Source of the DNA: Molanna angustata
Taxonomy: Eukaryota > Arthropoda > Insecta > Trichoptera > Molannidae
Length of the DNA: 64,000 nucleotides
Direction: 5' to 3'
Assembly: GCA_963576475.1 (NCBI GenBank)
Contig: OY754982.1
Span: forward strand, 19,204,217 to 19,268,216
Shown: piece by piece, positions 32,626 to 43,726 of the stretch
How positions within the stretch are numbered: position 1 is the first letter of the stretch
Layout of the letters: every line of letters starts with the position of its first letter
The notes under the pieces: model-generated
Databases searched by the model: none
The model's input: the letters and a program-made list of their open reading frames with translations, nothing else
Told to the model about the DNA's origin: nothing
Translations under genes and position numbers: made by a program

Positions 32626-34331
32626 TGTGTTAGTTGAGTCAAGTAATAATAATAATAATACATTTATTGAGCAGAAGAAGTTAAGGTACATACAAATACA
32701 AGATATAAACAATAAAATAAATGAAAACAACCTCTCCAACTCAAAAGGACCATGCTCAGCTATGTTGCAGGAGGACAAGCCCCCTGCAGCTGATTTTCAG
32801 CATGTAGTTGTGTTAGGTTCGTTCAGTTTATTTTTATTTTATTTCATTTTTAGAGTACAGACAGTCATATGTATAATGTATTATGTTATACCTATCTACA
32901 TTCATACTACAATGACAGTCATAATACCTACAATGTATTATGTTGAGTTTGGTAAGGTTAGGTTGGCGTAAGCTGAGTCAAGTAGTTGGGTTTGGTTGCT
33001 TTTTAATACTATTTAAATATAAGAATCCTAAAGTATTTGTGTTAACACAAAACACTATTTAACCATTTATTTTAGTTGTCTACGAGCAAAAAAGTACCTA
33101 TCTACTATCTAGTCAAAAATATGTAAATATCGAATTGATACTCTTATCTTGTAAGTTAGTACATTATTATAATTTCCGTCAATTCATCGACGTTTATTGG
33201 GGCGTGCAAATAATTCACCGTATTACTATTACTAAACAAGTAACTGGCAGTTTTTCAACCAACTATTTGTGACACGCAAATATAATCATGACTTAGTGAC
33301 ACGATTCAAGCTAAATGCTAGGAATTATAGCTAGCTATTTATTCATGTATGTATTCAAAGAAAACACAGTCTTAAGTCCGTTCTCAAACCTCAAACAGTC
33401 GTTTATTACCAACTATTCTGATTCACTTCTAAGAAAATCCATTCCTCTTCACGCAACTAATTAAATGTATCATTCATTCAGTGTTTATTTTTTTATCTAA
33501 ATATCGTTTGAAATTGTAAGAATTATTCATTTCTAACGAAGAAAACCCGGGGTATTTTATTTTTTTATTTTTATTACATGGAATTATATTGTAGTAATTA
33601 TGTTTGGGTTTCAAAACGAAATTCATAAATCACTCAACTGGATATTTACATTGCAAAGGTTTTCTTGAATTGTGTTTATTTATGAAATTTTAAATAAAAT
33701 TGCTTGTGCTGAGTAAGAGAAAATTTTTTCTCTTAAACAATTTTGTTACCTATTTTCATTTTTTGTAAGAATCTAGTTTTTTTTTAATGTGCCAAAGATT
33801 TTATATTCCAGTGATGTTATCGTTCAATATTTTTACGACCTGCTGTGATTTTAATCGGCCGTTGCATAATTATTCGTATTGTTTCAAACTCAAACAATGG
33901 TCTTTATCAAGTTTATTATTCAAAACTAATGTCAAACTCTTTGTGTGTGGCATGATTATGATGAAACCTTTCATCACAAGCTGTTGTTGTTTCGTGTTTT
34001 TGTAAAGAATTGCTGGTGACAATTTACGACGTTATCGCTCTCGCGAATAATACGTATTTCCAAATCGAGTTGCTATTATAATATATTATATTTTATGCAA
34101 CAAAATAATTCATGGTTTTGATATTTTTACGATGGCCAAACAGCGGTGATTTTAGAAGACATTGTGCTCTGAGATAATATTGTTGACTGTAGACAATTAT
34201 TTTTTTACAGTACCTAGAATATATTTCAGGTTTTCAAATGATTATTTATATTCGTATAGCTCTCATATAGCTATTTAAGTTAAAATCATTCCGTCTTATT
34301 TATAAACACAAACTATATGTAGTACCTACCT
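32626..34331. other. unassigned sequence
   Basis: An AATAATAATAATA run lies at 32645-32660. The word GTTAGGTTCGTT (also at 32169) recurs near 32812. Otherwise AT-rich without genes; the open frames at 32603-32971 and 33787-34005 have no domain. Confidence 0.4.
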
Positions 34332-34429
34332 GGGGGGCAAGTCTGGTGCAACCGGCAAAATCAAAACCCTCCAATTTACCCATAATCGTGAGGGTTTTGA
34401 TTTCGCCGATTGGACCAGACTTGCCCCCC
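34332..34429. repeat. 98-bp near-perfect hairpin (foldback MITE-like)
   Basis: The left arm 34332-34371 and right arm 34390-34429 pair at 37 of 40 positions around an 18-nt loop (CAATTTACCCATAATCGT). The arm starts GGGGGGCAAGTCTGGTGCAA. The left arm plus loop recurs at 14825-14876, so the unit is mobile or was duplicated. It might be a miniature foldback element or a source of structured RNA. No promoter evidence is visible. Confidence 0.8.
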
Positions 34430-34859
34430 TGGTAATAGAGCGCGATAAACGAAAAAGTTTACTTATAAACCATGACTAATTATTACGCCTTTATTTCATA
34501 GACGTCACGTTAGGACAAGTCGAGAGTTGTGTAACACGTGACTAACATGTCATAATAAATATTTCAAAATGGCGGATCTTTCACATATTACGATCCAACG
34601 CACTTTTGAGGTTGATAGAAAAATTTAATACTTATAATGTTACACACCGTTTACACTGTTTTATTTATTTTTATTTACACCGTTTTATTAATAATTATAA
34701 AGTTTTTGTGTTAACGGAGTGGAAATTCAATTTAAATTTAACGAATAAAACACAGTATTTTTCCACAAATTCGATTTCTTATCACTGAAAGTTTTCGCCT
34801 AGGTGACTCGGCACTATCAAGGTCTAAATTAAACTAAATTTGACAAGACCAATATACAA
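34430..34859. other. unassigned sequence
   Basis: AT-rich, with no gene or recognisable element. Confidence 0.4.
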
Positions 34860-35275
34860 TCATAATAATAATAAATAATAAATTTGGATTATTTTTTTGG
34901 CGCCGTTTTAGTGATAACCTCACCTCAAGGGCGCTTTGAATGTATTAGGGGTTATTGTAAGACTCGCGGAAGAAGTGAGTTTTTAGGTGTTTCCTGAATA
35001 GTGCTAAGTTGTCGATTTGCCTCAGTTCAGGTGGTAGTTTATTCCACGATGCTGGTCCGGCCACAGCAAAAGCACGATCACCGAAGGTTGAAGTGTTGAC
35101 TCTATTTATTTCAGTCAACTTGCCAATCACCGATGTGGTGGCTGACCGAAGTGTTTGTTGTCGCTCGTTTACGGTGAGAGGGATGCAGAAGTCTGAAAGA
35201 TACGTGGGAGCCATGCCATGGATCGCTTTGTTTCTAGTTTCAATAATTTTCAATCATTTCTAGTTTCAATAGTTC
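34860..35275 (-). pseudogene. LINE ORF2 C-terminal fragment (CR1-like)
   Basis: 102 minus-strand codons (35253-34945) read AIHGMAPTYLSDFCIPL, RQQTLRSATTSV, then GDRAFAVAGPASWNKLPPEL and LFRKHLKTHFFRE, ending in a stop. This is the highly conserved tail of CR1/L2/Rex-type LINEs. A short 3' UTR and an ATTATTATTATG-type tail (34860-34885) follow. The frame is intact, so this copy is fairly young although 5'-truncated. Confidence 0.75.
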
Positions 35276-36397
35276 TACATTTTATATCGAACCTTAGCGT
35301 CCATCAGCTAAATATCTACGATAATTAGTTTCTTCCTTTGTTTTGAATCATCGTCTCCAACACACTTGCAGATATATTGGGCAATCGGGTTATTGCGCCT
35401 CTGTGGACGCACTGCCACAAACAAATCCGTCTGACGCGTTCCGTCCGATCCGACCACTGCGCCTGTTTGGACGCCAGCATTTATTTGGAATCGGGGTCGG
35501 ATTCAAGTGTAGGAACAGAATTCGCCTACTGGTTTCATAAGCAAACATGTAAAACGTTTTAAGTACAAAAAATATTCGATAAAATTATTTTATTTATTAC
35601 ACAAATCATAATATATTATATAGTACCTAATATGCTATGGCCATCTAACTAAGAATTCCTGTGGATTATTGACCTATGTCGTATGTAAGGTTACGTGGGT
35701 CAATGGGTATTTTGATTTGATTGATAAAAATCGTTGGACGAGGCTATTTTGCACTATTTGCCAATGTAAATTATTATTTATTGTTCTCTCTCTCTCGGCA
35801 TATCGGTTGTATATCATCGTGATTGTTATTAGTTTTGGTATATACCTATCTAGGTATTTCGTTGTTTTGAAAACGATATTGGCCTATTTTGGTGATATTT
35901 ATGACCCACCGGAGGAAGTACCTACTTACCCAATAAGACGTTAGACTCCCATGGAAGATTTGGCATTATAAGCTAGTAAGTAGTTCTTGAACAGGGCTCG
36001 CACTCAAACGAAATCACGTTAATAAATCAAATTTATTTTTCGTTTTCTTTATCGGACCAAACTGTGGAACATATCCTGTGAGGTTTTTTGCTACTTCAAT
36101 ATTCATACCAGGAGATTATATAGTTTTATCTATAATACTTAATAGAGATTAGTCTTCATCGGTTTTAATTTTGGGGATTGTTTGACAGCAAAGTGAAGCA
36201 TCTCTTCACAAGGTATTCAGCGACTCTCTTGAACTTGGAGGTACACTTTTTTCAAAGATTTGTTGATTATTATATAGATTTGTATACAGTTTTTTTTCTC
36301 CTCTCTAACTCTAAAAATCAACTATTGGTATTCGAATATTTTTATTATTGCATATGCGCAAACATTGGATTTTTTTCCCTGTCGGGAGTCAAAGGTA
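35276..36397. other. unassigned sequence
   Basis: 35365-35530 is GC-richer (GCGCCTCTGTGGACGCACTG; TCCGTCCGATCCGACCACTG) and resembles the interior of some non-autonomous DNA transposons, but I find no termini. No gene is recognised. Confidence 0.35.
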
Positions 36398-36672
36398 TTT
36401 TTTAACAGATTTTTAATTATCTCAATAGAGACGAAGCAAAGAAAAGAATTTCAGTATTACAATATATAGAACTTTCAAAATTGAATTGATAGGGATCTAT
36501 ATAAGCATTAAAAAAAGGCATAATTGGTGAACGTTGCGCAAGTGCATAAAGTGATCCCGTAAACCAGCCGATGACAGGTCGTAAGCCCTGTAGGTGCCTT
36601 GATTTCCCGGTTCTCCTACAGTAAATATTCCAACTTCGTCTGTATTGAGATAATTAAAAATCTGTTAAAAAA
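36398..36672. mobile_element. 275-bp MITE with ~40-bp inverted ends
   Basis: TTTTTTAACAGATTTTTAAT plus TATCTCAATAGAGACGAAG (36398-36436) is the near-exact complement of the segment ending at 36672 (CTTCGTCTGTATTGAGATAA TTAAAAATCTGTTAAAAAA). One mismatch is seen in about 39 positions. It has no coding capacity. The right half recurs, diverged, at 27600-27690. The target duplication is unclear. Confidence 0.75.
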
Positions 36673-36859
36673 AAAACTATTGGTATGTTCAATAGAACAC
36701 CTGAACACCATAGAGTAAGAGCCAGTGATTGCCAGACTTACGTACGTCATTTGTATAGGCCAGAGTTTTATTTTCATTCCTTTCCTTCTAGCTGCCCTTC
36801 ACGTCAGCTTTACTATGTTGCTCATTGTGAATGAAGTAGTAGAGACATTAACAATTCTT

Positions 36860-37085
36860 TTTAAGTGTGTCGGGAGGTTTCCACCAACAAAAATGTCTGT
36901 AAACAAATGTCTAAGACGTGATTTCTAATAGTTTTCCGTATCAAATATGAACAAAAATCACGCTTTGTACTATAACTGACGTGTTAAAATAGCTTTTTTC
37001 AACACTTTGAAGGCTGTTATCACAGAAAGCCACTAACTCAGGGTTTATGTTATCCAATCTTTGTTACCTGCTGTGGTATCATTTT
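36860..37085. repeat. dispersed repeat, copy 2 (partner at 11803)
   Basis: It shares TTTCCACCAAC, ATGTCTGTAAACAAATGTCT-AAGACGTGATTTC and ACTCAGGGTT-x-TTACCTG blocks with 11803-12020 in the same order and orientation. Family not identified. Confidence 0.45.
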
Positions 37086-37689
37086 ACAGAAATAAACAGT
37101 TTATACTGTTTTAAACAGTTTTATAACGACATAAATTTGCCAGTCACTGAGTTTTGGTCTACCTATCGCGTAACTTAATATCCAAACTTGAAAAACAGCT
37201 GTCATCTCTATTTTAAAGATTTCTTGTAATATGCAATAAGGCTCCAAACGATTCATACGGCCATCTTTGTTATTTACCATTCCTTATGTTGCATTGTTCC
37301 AGATGGAAGGTTAGTTGGTATTTATTGTTGATTGTTGGTAAATTATGTAGTCCAATATATATACGTGATGTTGTATGATTTAGGTGTCCGGATATGGAAA
37401 TGAAATACATAATAGAGAGATACAAAGTTTAACGCGATCCTTCTCATAATCTATATGCCAGTTATCGTCACGAATTGTGTTAAACTGCATTACTTTCTGC
37501 ATGACTTGGATCCAAATTGGACTAGCTGCAACCTTTAACCACCACCACCTGGAACCGCATATGGAGATATATCTTAGTAGAGATCTAGAATGGCAGTCCA
37601 GTATCAGATGTATCAACAGCGCAAATTGTCGTTTTATCCGAAAAAAATAAATCTACCAACAATTTATCTTTTCAAGTACAATATCTATC
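37086..37689. other. unassigned sequence
   Basis: No gene or element recognised. Confidence 0.4.
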
Positions 37690-38735
37690 TAAATATTCTT
37701 CTTCTTCTTCTTCCTTTTCATAGATCCGAAGATCTGTTTGTACCGCTATTCTGTCTCCTGCGATGTGGACTGCCAACTGTCTCGCCATCTCTTTGGAGGT
37801 CTTCCTGGTGGTCTTCTTCCAGCTGGGTTCTCCTGGAGAGCGATACGTGGGAGTCTATTTTCAGCCATTCTGTTTACATGTGAGCTCCAATATCGCCTCC
37901 GCTGTCTTCCCCATCTGACGATGTCCTCCGTACTACACTTTTTTCTTATTTCGGTATTTCGAATTCGGTCTCTTAGAGTGTTTCCGGTTATACATCGCAA
38001 TGTCCTCATCTCTGATGTTCTCAGAAGAGATTTTGTTCTCGTTGTGTCTGCTCTGGTCTCTACTCCGTAGGTGGCAATGGGTCTTACACATGTTTTATAT
38101 ATTCGGACTTTGCTTTCGATATTCATGTGTTTATTCCTCCATATACTTTCCTTTAGACATCCTGATATTGCAGCTGCTTTATTTACTTGTCTTAATGTTT
38201 CGTCGTATAGACTACCGCTGCTAGTGATGTCTATTCCCAGGTATTTAAAGTCCATCACTTGCTCTATTATGTTATTTTCTACGACTAATTTGCATCTCAA
38301 CGGGTTCTTGCTTATCGTGAGACTCTTTGTTTTGTCTGTAGATATCATCATATTATATTTAAGTGATGTATGATTTAGTTTGTATAGCATCCTTTGAAGG
38401 TCATCTTCTGATTCTGCGATAAGTACCGCATCGTCGGCGTAGCATACTATACTGACTCTTTTACCTCCCATTCGGTACCCAAGGTTTAGGTCTACAACTT
38501 CTTCGATCAGTTTGTCCATTATTAAGTTGAATAGGAATGGACTTAGACTATCGCCTTGTCTTATTCCGATTGGAGTTGGGACTGGATTGGTGAGGTCGCC
38601 CTGTGTTTTTATTCTAGTAAAGCTGTCGGTATTCAATCCTTGGATTATTTTTACTATGTTGGAGGGAGTATTCTTTGCATTGAGTATTTCTATTATGTCC
38701 TCCAGTCTGACTCTGTCAAACGTTGAATAAATATT
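37690..38735 (-). pseudogene. LINE ORF2 fragment with RT core
   Basis: The open minus-strand frame runs from about 38730 (TFDRVRLEDIIEIL, an RT motif) through GIRQGDSLSPFLFNLIMDKL, the catalytic CYADDAVLIAES, FKYLGIDITSSGSL, then SKVRIYKTCVRPIATYG and GRRPPGRPPKRWRDSW, ending at 37746. This is the second half of a LINE reverse transcriptase plus its tail. The endonuclease and N-terminal RT are missing (5' truncation at about 38735). A GAAGAAGAAGAAG tail (37690-37712) follows, as at 18448. The frame has no stop, so it is a recent insertion. Confidence 0.8.
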
Positions 38736-38936
38736 GAATAACTGAAACGAAGTATTCCGTCATCTCAATCTATTCATCTATTTAAGAAATAACTTCCTTC
38801 CCTCATTGCTATGATTGATCCTTTATATGGAGTCTATTTTTTTGCCGTGCTATAATCATATTCCATTTCACAGAATTCACGTTGCTTTAGATTTATAATG
38901 AGACTTTATTTCCAATGTAGTTGATTTCAAATTCAT

Positions 38937-39182
38937 TTTTTTTTATTTATTTATTTATTTAATATTTCTTCTCGGCAACTAACAGGTACTATGTCAAATA
39001 TTTATTGAACACGCACCCAATAACAAGTTTCCACATTCTGGAGACTTACGACTTACGATATTAATCGTCTCACAGATCCAGACTGAAAACACAATTAAAA
39101 ACTGTGCCTCCACCGGGAATCGAACCCGTACCTTTGGATCAGCAGTCAGATACCCATACAATAGAGCCACGAGGGCCGAAGG
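38937..39182 (-). mobile_element. tRNA-derived SINE, family 2, complete copy
   Basis: Minus strand: GGCCCTCGTGGCTCTATTGT, GTATCTGACTGCTGATCCAA, B box GGGTTCGATTCCCGGTGGAG, then TTTTTAATTGTGTTTTCAGT, GTGAGACGATTAATATCG, CTCCAGAATGTGGAAACTTG, ATATTTGACATAGTACCTGTTAG and an AAATAAATAAATAAA tail. This copy defines the unbroken order used to recognise the split copy at 2820-3790. Confidence 0.8.
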
Positions 39183-39884
39183 TATTTTTATGGATTTTAT
39201 TTAAAATCCATGTTAAAATTAACTCTTTTTCTCATTGCTGTGAATTAAAATTTTATTTTATGATTTACTCGAATATTTTTTTTTAAATGTGCCGAATTAA
39301 CCCGATGCTTCAGGTTCTTTGGGTTGGATGGAAAAGAAGGGCAACGAACCCGCTTTTTACACTTTTGATCAAGCATTGCAAAATTTTTAACCATCAAAGC
39401 ATTAGTCTAAAAATATAACTATCCCCTTCAATATTCCAAGAAAATATCTATAAATCTCAAAAACTGACATTCTCACAGTATTAATGTTTTCCTAACGGAG
39501 CAGAAATATATTATGTACCTACCTATGTATATTGTGTTACATCGTGTTCTTGCAATATGTTGCGTGATTTATTTCACGGGTATATCGAAAAAACGAAACG
39601 CGAAACCGTGAGATGTCAAAAATCACACGACTTTTGAGATGCAGACATCGATTAAGCGATTTTTCCTTTATATGGTTCGGATGCGTCCAGTTCAGTGTGA
39701 CGCTGTAACACGATTCTTCAGTTTCCTTACCTTTTATGTGTTGAATATTTATTAAATTTCTTTACAGAACTTATTTCAATTTAAAAACAAATAAAAATCT
39801 CCAATCGCCTTGGCCAGACGCGCCGTTTTTCACGTCTTGTATTACGAGTAATCAAAATTAGTTTTTTTTTGTATTAATTGTTTT
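39183..39884. other. unassigned sequence
   Basis: No gene or recognisable element; the CpG content around 39580-39850 is slightly higher. Confidence 0.4.
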
Positions 39885-40985
39885 ATTCATTTTTATTCAT
39901 TCATTTATTCATTTACTTTTACATAAAAAATATTTAATATACATACAGCGCAAGTGACAACAATAAGAAAAATTTTAGAACATATAAAATTTCAAAATTA
40001 CATTACATTTTACAGTAGGTATATCATACATTTTAATAATGAAAATACAATTTACAGAGGGAATGTAATTTTTCCAAACTACTACGCTGCATTAAATATA
40101 TTGTCTCATTGGACGCCCAACTAGGTAAACCTGTTTTAGGACGTCTGATAAGTAGTAGTACTTGTCAATTAGTATCAATAACCAGTATCAGCACATACAT
40201 AATGGTACAAAATATGTAGGCTTTACAAAGTTAATAATCTGAATATACTAGAGTGCAGTCAATATATTATTTGACTCCTCTATACCAATGGATATAAGCC
40301 AAGCAATTATTGTTTTTTTTAGCACAACTCTTTTCATCATTTTCCAATCATCAGGCAGTATGTTAAACATTTTGGGGCCAAGAAAGTTAAAATTACGTTG
40401 AGCGAATGTGGTTTTTGTTTTTTTCTTTATAATAATGGACTTTTGAGAATTACGAGTGGGGTATGAGTGGGTAGCTATCGGATATTCCTGTCTATGTTTG
40501 TGAGTATGTAGAATTATTTTGCTAATGTATAGTTGTCTAACATTTAGGACTTTAAAATCAGTAAATAATTGATTACTGGGATATCTGAATGGTTTATTAA
40601 GTATTATTCGTATTATTGATTTTTGAACTTTTAAAAGTGGATCCATAACGGTCATACTACATCCCCCCCATCCAATACATCCATACTGCATCACTGAATT
40701 ACATAGTGCATAGTAAATTTGTCTTAGATCCTGAATTTCAAGGATATTTTTGGTGTTGACAAATATAAATATGAGTTTTTTCAACTTTTTGCAAATATAA
40801 TCTACATGTACATTCCATTTAAGAAATTTATCTATGTATATGCCCAAATATTTCACACTTTCGACTGAATCAATAGTTTTACAATCGCATATATTTAAAG
40901 TACTTGGAGATATACATTGGTGTATTTTTATCAGTTGTGGGTTTTAGTGTGGATCGTTCCTATTAAATTTATAGTTCCCCTATAT
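39885..40985 (-). pseudogene. LINE ORF2 C-terminal fragment (Jockey/CR1-like)
   Basis: 202 minus-strand codons (40856-40248), preceded in frame by a few more, start at ESVKYLGIYIDKFLKWN (end of the RT palm). They continue through IYYALCNSVMQYGCIGWGG, LLKVQKSIIRIIL and FAQRNFNFLGPKMFNILP to a stop. Both ends of the family's ORF2 tail are recognisable. An about 360-bp 3' UTR ends in an ATGAATGAATAAA-type tail at 39885-39915. The copy is 5'-truncated near 40985, where a Helitron-like fragment begins. Confidence 0.72.
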
Positions 40986-41000
40986 TCTCACCTTCCTTTT

Positions 41001-41726
41001 TATCCGCTCAATGCACAGAGCCTAAAATTTCAGAATATATGGATAGTTATAGGCCTACACAACTGTTATACTCAGAATTTATATTTTTATTTCAGTCAGG
41101 GGTTATCGATTTAAGAATTTTTACTTTATTTTTCAATATATCTCAAAACCTACATAAGCTAGAAGGCTGAAAATTGGTATGATATAGAAAAATACAAATT
41201 CTCAATATGTATATTTTTTAAAAAAGTTCCAGAGTTTCTCAAACGTTTTTAATTGAGAAAAATATTTTTTTATGATAAATTTATTTGTTTAACTGCCTAT
41301 ATTTCCAATTTTTTTGAAAATGTCGATAAACACCGAAAAACCCCAACTAGATAATTCAATTTTCTATAAAAAATATGCACATTACAGTAGTATATCTTAT
41401 ATTTTTAACATTTTTTGTAAAAAATTTTTTTTGTTATTTGTATGACAGTGGCCTATACACATTATCTAAGGTGACTCAATAGTTTGATACTTAATCTCCA
41501 AACATACATATATACCATCAAACTTTTTCATATTCTGGGTAGGAAGAAAGGAATGACCTCTCCATATTATCCCATTTCGATGTACATACCTACCTATATG
41601 TTTTGTATAGACAATAAAATATTCAATAATTTGGATTTAAGGGTTTATATTTTGGTACGTATTCTTCAACTATACATACCTACTATCATCATTGAAAGTT
41701 GGAACACATGTCTTTCATGCAACTAG
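41001..41726 (+). mobile_element. Helitron-like element, copy D (5'-truncated)
   Basis: It begins inside the family body (ATCCGCTCAATGCACAGAGC) and runs through TTATAGGCCTAC, CAGGGGTTATCGATTT and AGCTAGAAGGCTGAAAATTG to a 3' end CATGCAACTAG (41716-41726) followed by T. The 3' inverted repeat has decayed (ATCATTGAAAGTTGG instead of ATCGACAGTTGG). Confidence 0.6.
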
Positions 41727-42184
41727 TATTCTTATCTATGTGTCATTTTGATTTTTCTTTTACGTCAGATTGGATCGCGTTCATGTCACGATCGGTATTA
41801 AATCGTACAAAAAAAAAAAAAAAAAACCTTTGCTGATACAAGTTGGTGGGTAGGTGGGTAGGTATGTAATATAATACGTTAATAGGTCGTGTCAGAAGCA
41901 CGGAGATATGTTGAATGTTGATGTGGAATGATCTCTCTCTATTGAGATGAGAACAAAGGATAATATATCCCGACATTATCTTTCTTGCGGTTTTTATACC
42001 GTTCCTTTGATCCTCACGTTATCCTTGTAGCTACAACTTTACCGCTCTGCGAATATTATGACGGTATTGAAGATAATCTTGTATATAATATCATCAGAAA
42101 AAATAAGAAATTTGCTTCTTGTAAGTTATAATCTATAAAAATATGTACGTAGATACATACTTCCGCAATGAAGTACGCATATAA
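41727..42184. other. unassigned sequence
   Basis: Contains an A-run (41810-41826) and GTAGGTGGGTAGGTA words. No gene was seen. Confidence 0.4.
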
Positions 42185-42465
42185 ATAAAGTAGAGACAAT
42201 TGATCATGTATTTTTTAACTGTAAAAATAATTCCGCCTTCAAAAATATATACAAACAATTAATTAAAATCACTCACCAATCTCCACTTAATATCCAACAT
42301 CTTTTGTCTCTTAATAATTCACGTGTACTGTCTGTTATTTCAAAATTCCTTTCATTGAATGACATAAATTTATAAAAAAATTAACTTCTCTCCTCTGACA
42401 TGAAATAATTGGCACATAGCACTCTTTACAGGGTGAATTGCCTTAAACAAAAAAAAAAAAAAAAG
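42185..42465 (+). pseudogene. I-like LINE ORF2 C-terminal fragment with poly(A)
   Basis: The plus strand encodes IDHVFFNCKNNSAFKNIYKQ, then SPLNIQHLLSLNN and SKFLSLNDINL, ending in a stop at about 42376. A short UTR and an A-run at 42448-42463 follow. The order matches the tail of the minus-strand LINE at 59375 (LDHLFLECP ... LLSYN ... KFIKINDIKI), so it is the same broad family. Only the last ~60 codons survive. Confidence 0.65.
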
Positions 42466-42889
42466 TAATTTTGTTGTTAAAATATGACAAATAAAACGCG
42501 CTTAGGTAAGTACTTTATTTTCTGGTTTTTCAAACACATTGGTTGTAGTTCCACACGTGTATTTTCATTATTATATGACATTTTTATATTTGTTTGATTT
42601 GGTAAAATAGGTATACTTTATAAGAAGTTCTGCTACAAAAATGCCGCTTGTATGGACGATATAAAACATATGTACTTTAGTGACAAACAAACATACATAC
42701 TTTTATTTTGTATAGTGGGAGAAGCTTAGATTAATTTAGTATTTTTTGTAATTAAAAAAAGAAATAAATGTAAAATAAGAATAAAAGTAAATAACAAAAA
42801 ATAAAAAAAAATATATAATTATAAAATAAAAATAAATACTTTAGTTTAACTAGTAAATAACATTAAATGAGGAGCATAACCTCATGTCC
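42466..42889. other. unassigned A-rich sequence
   Basis: An A-rich simple-sequence stretch lies at about 42745-42840. No gene was seen. Confidence 0.4.
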
Positions 42890-43665
42890 TCCGAACCTCG
42901 GCCCTATCACTATATTTCTCTGCCGCTGAATATGCTGCACTAGTTTGGTACAATTCAGCGCACGCAAAAAGAGTAGATGTGGCAATAAACGTAACAGCCA
43001 GAATAATATCTGGCTGCTTAAAACCAACCGCTATACCCAAATATACCCAATTGTAGGTATTGCCCCCCCCCCACCGAAATCAGACGGCGCGGCGTGTTGC
43101 AGCGGAAACCGAACGGAGCAAACTTAATACCTACCCTAGACACCCCATGCGTGGATGCAGATGGGTCGATGGCAGAGCGGTTAGCGCGCTGGGCTAGTAA
43201 TCCAGTGGTCGCGAGTTCGAATCCTGCCTCGACTGATTTCGTTCACCTAAAGCACAAGCATTTATTTGCTTATTTTAGGGAACGTAGGAAGATGAATATG
43301 TACTTGTTTAACAAGGACATATTCATTTTTTTAATAAAAAAAAAATGGATCTCAGACGCGTCAGTGTAGACTTAAGTCAAGGAAGAATTTTCTGAAGTCG
43401 ACTTCTCCTGTGGTCGAACCACCCGGGGCCCGTCCGCTGTCATTGTGGCGTGCAGAGAGTGCCAGTCCCACACACTTAACTCCAGCCGAGGAGATGTCTG
43501 TGGGACACAATTTACCATATGCAACATGGAGGGCACTCAACAGACTAAGAACAGACGTCATCCCCTGCTACAGTAACCTCAAAAAATGGTGCTACAGAGA
43601 TGAAGATACTTGTGAGCAATGGCGGATGCTCCTTAGGTGCGCTGGAGCGCTGAACCGGTGAAATA
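42890..43665 (+). pseudogene. LINE ORF2 C-terminal fragment, split by a SINE
   Basis: The plus strand reads SAAEYAALVWYNSAHAKRVD and TARIISGCLKPTAIPK, then frameshifts into ACCSGNRTEQT. After the SINE (43158-43345) it resumes with KSTSPVVEPPGARPLSLW, AEEMSVGHNLPYATWRALNR and WRMLLRCAGALNR, ending at 43661. This is the post-RT tail with the LNRLRT and C-terminal LLRC motifs of Jockey-like LINEs. A short AAATAAAATAAAA tail follows. The frameshifts show it was dead or dying before or after the SINE arrived. Confidence 0.65.
43158..43345 (+). mobile_element. tRNA-derived SINE, family 1, best-preserved copy
   Basis: GGGTCGATGGCAGAGCGGTT, AGCGCGCTGGGCTAGTAATCCAG, GTCGCGAGTTCGAATCCTGC, then the body to GACATATTCATTTTTTTAAT and an A-run (43338-43346). 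TGGAT just outside both ends (43152 and 43346 region) may be a short target duplication. It interrupts the LINE fragment at 42890-43665. Pol III A and B boxes look intact, so it could be transcribed. Confidence 0.85.
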
Positions 43666-43678
43666 AAATAAAAGCATA

Positions 43679-43716
43679 AACCAAATTATGTATCAATAAA
43701 CCAAATTATGTATCAA
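43679..43716 (+). repeat. 19-bp direct tandem duplication
   Basis: AACCAAATTATGTATCAAT occurs twice back to back (43679-43697, 43698-43716), exactly between the tail of one LINE fragment and the start of the next LINE's ORF1. It may be a remnant of a target duplication or a small 5' promoter-proximal repeat. Confidence 0.7.
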
Positions 43717-43726
43717 TGACAGTAAG

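Noticed and set aside
39100..39182. Second tRNA gene candidate
   Set aside because: It is the head of SINE family 2; the same body and tail occur at 2820-3790.
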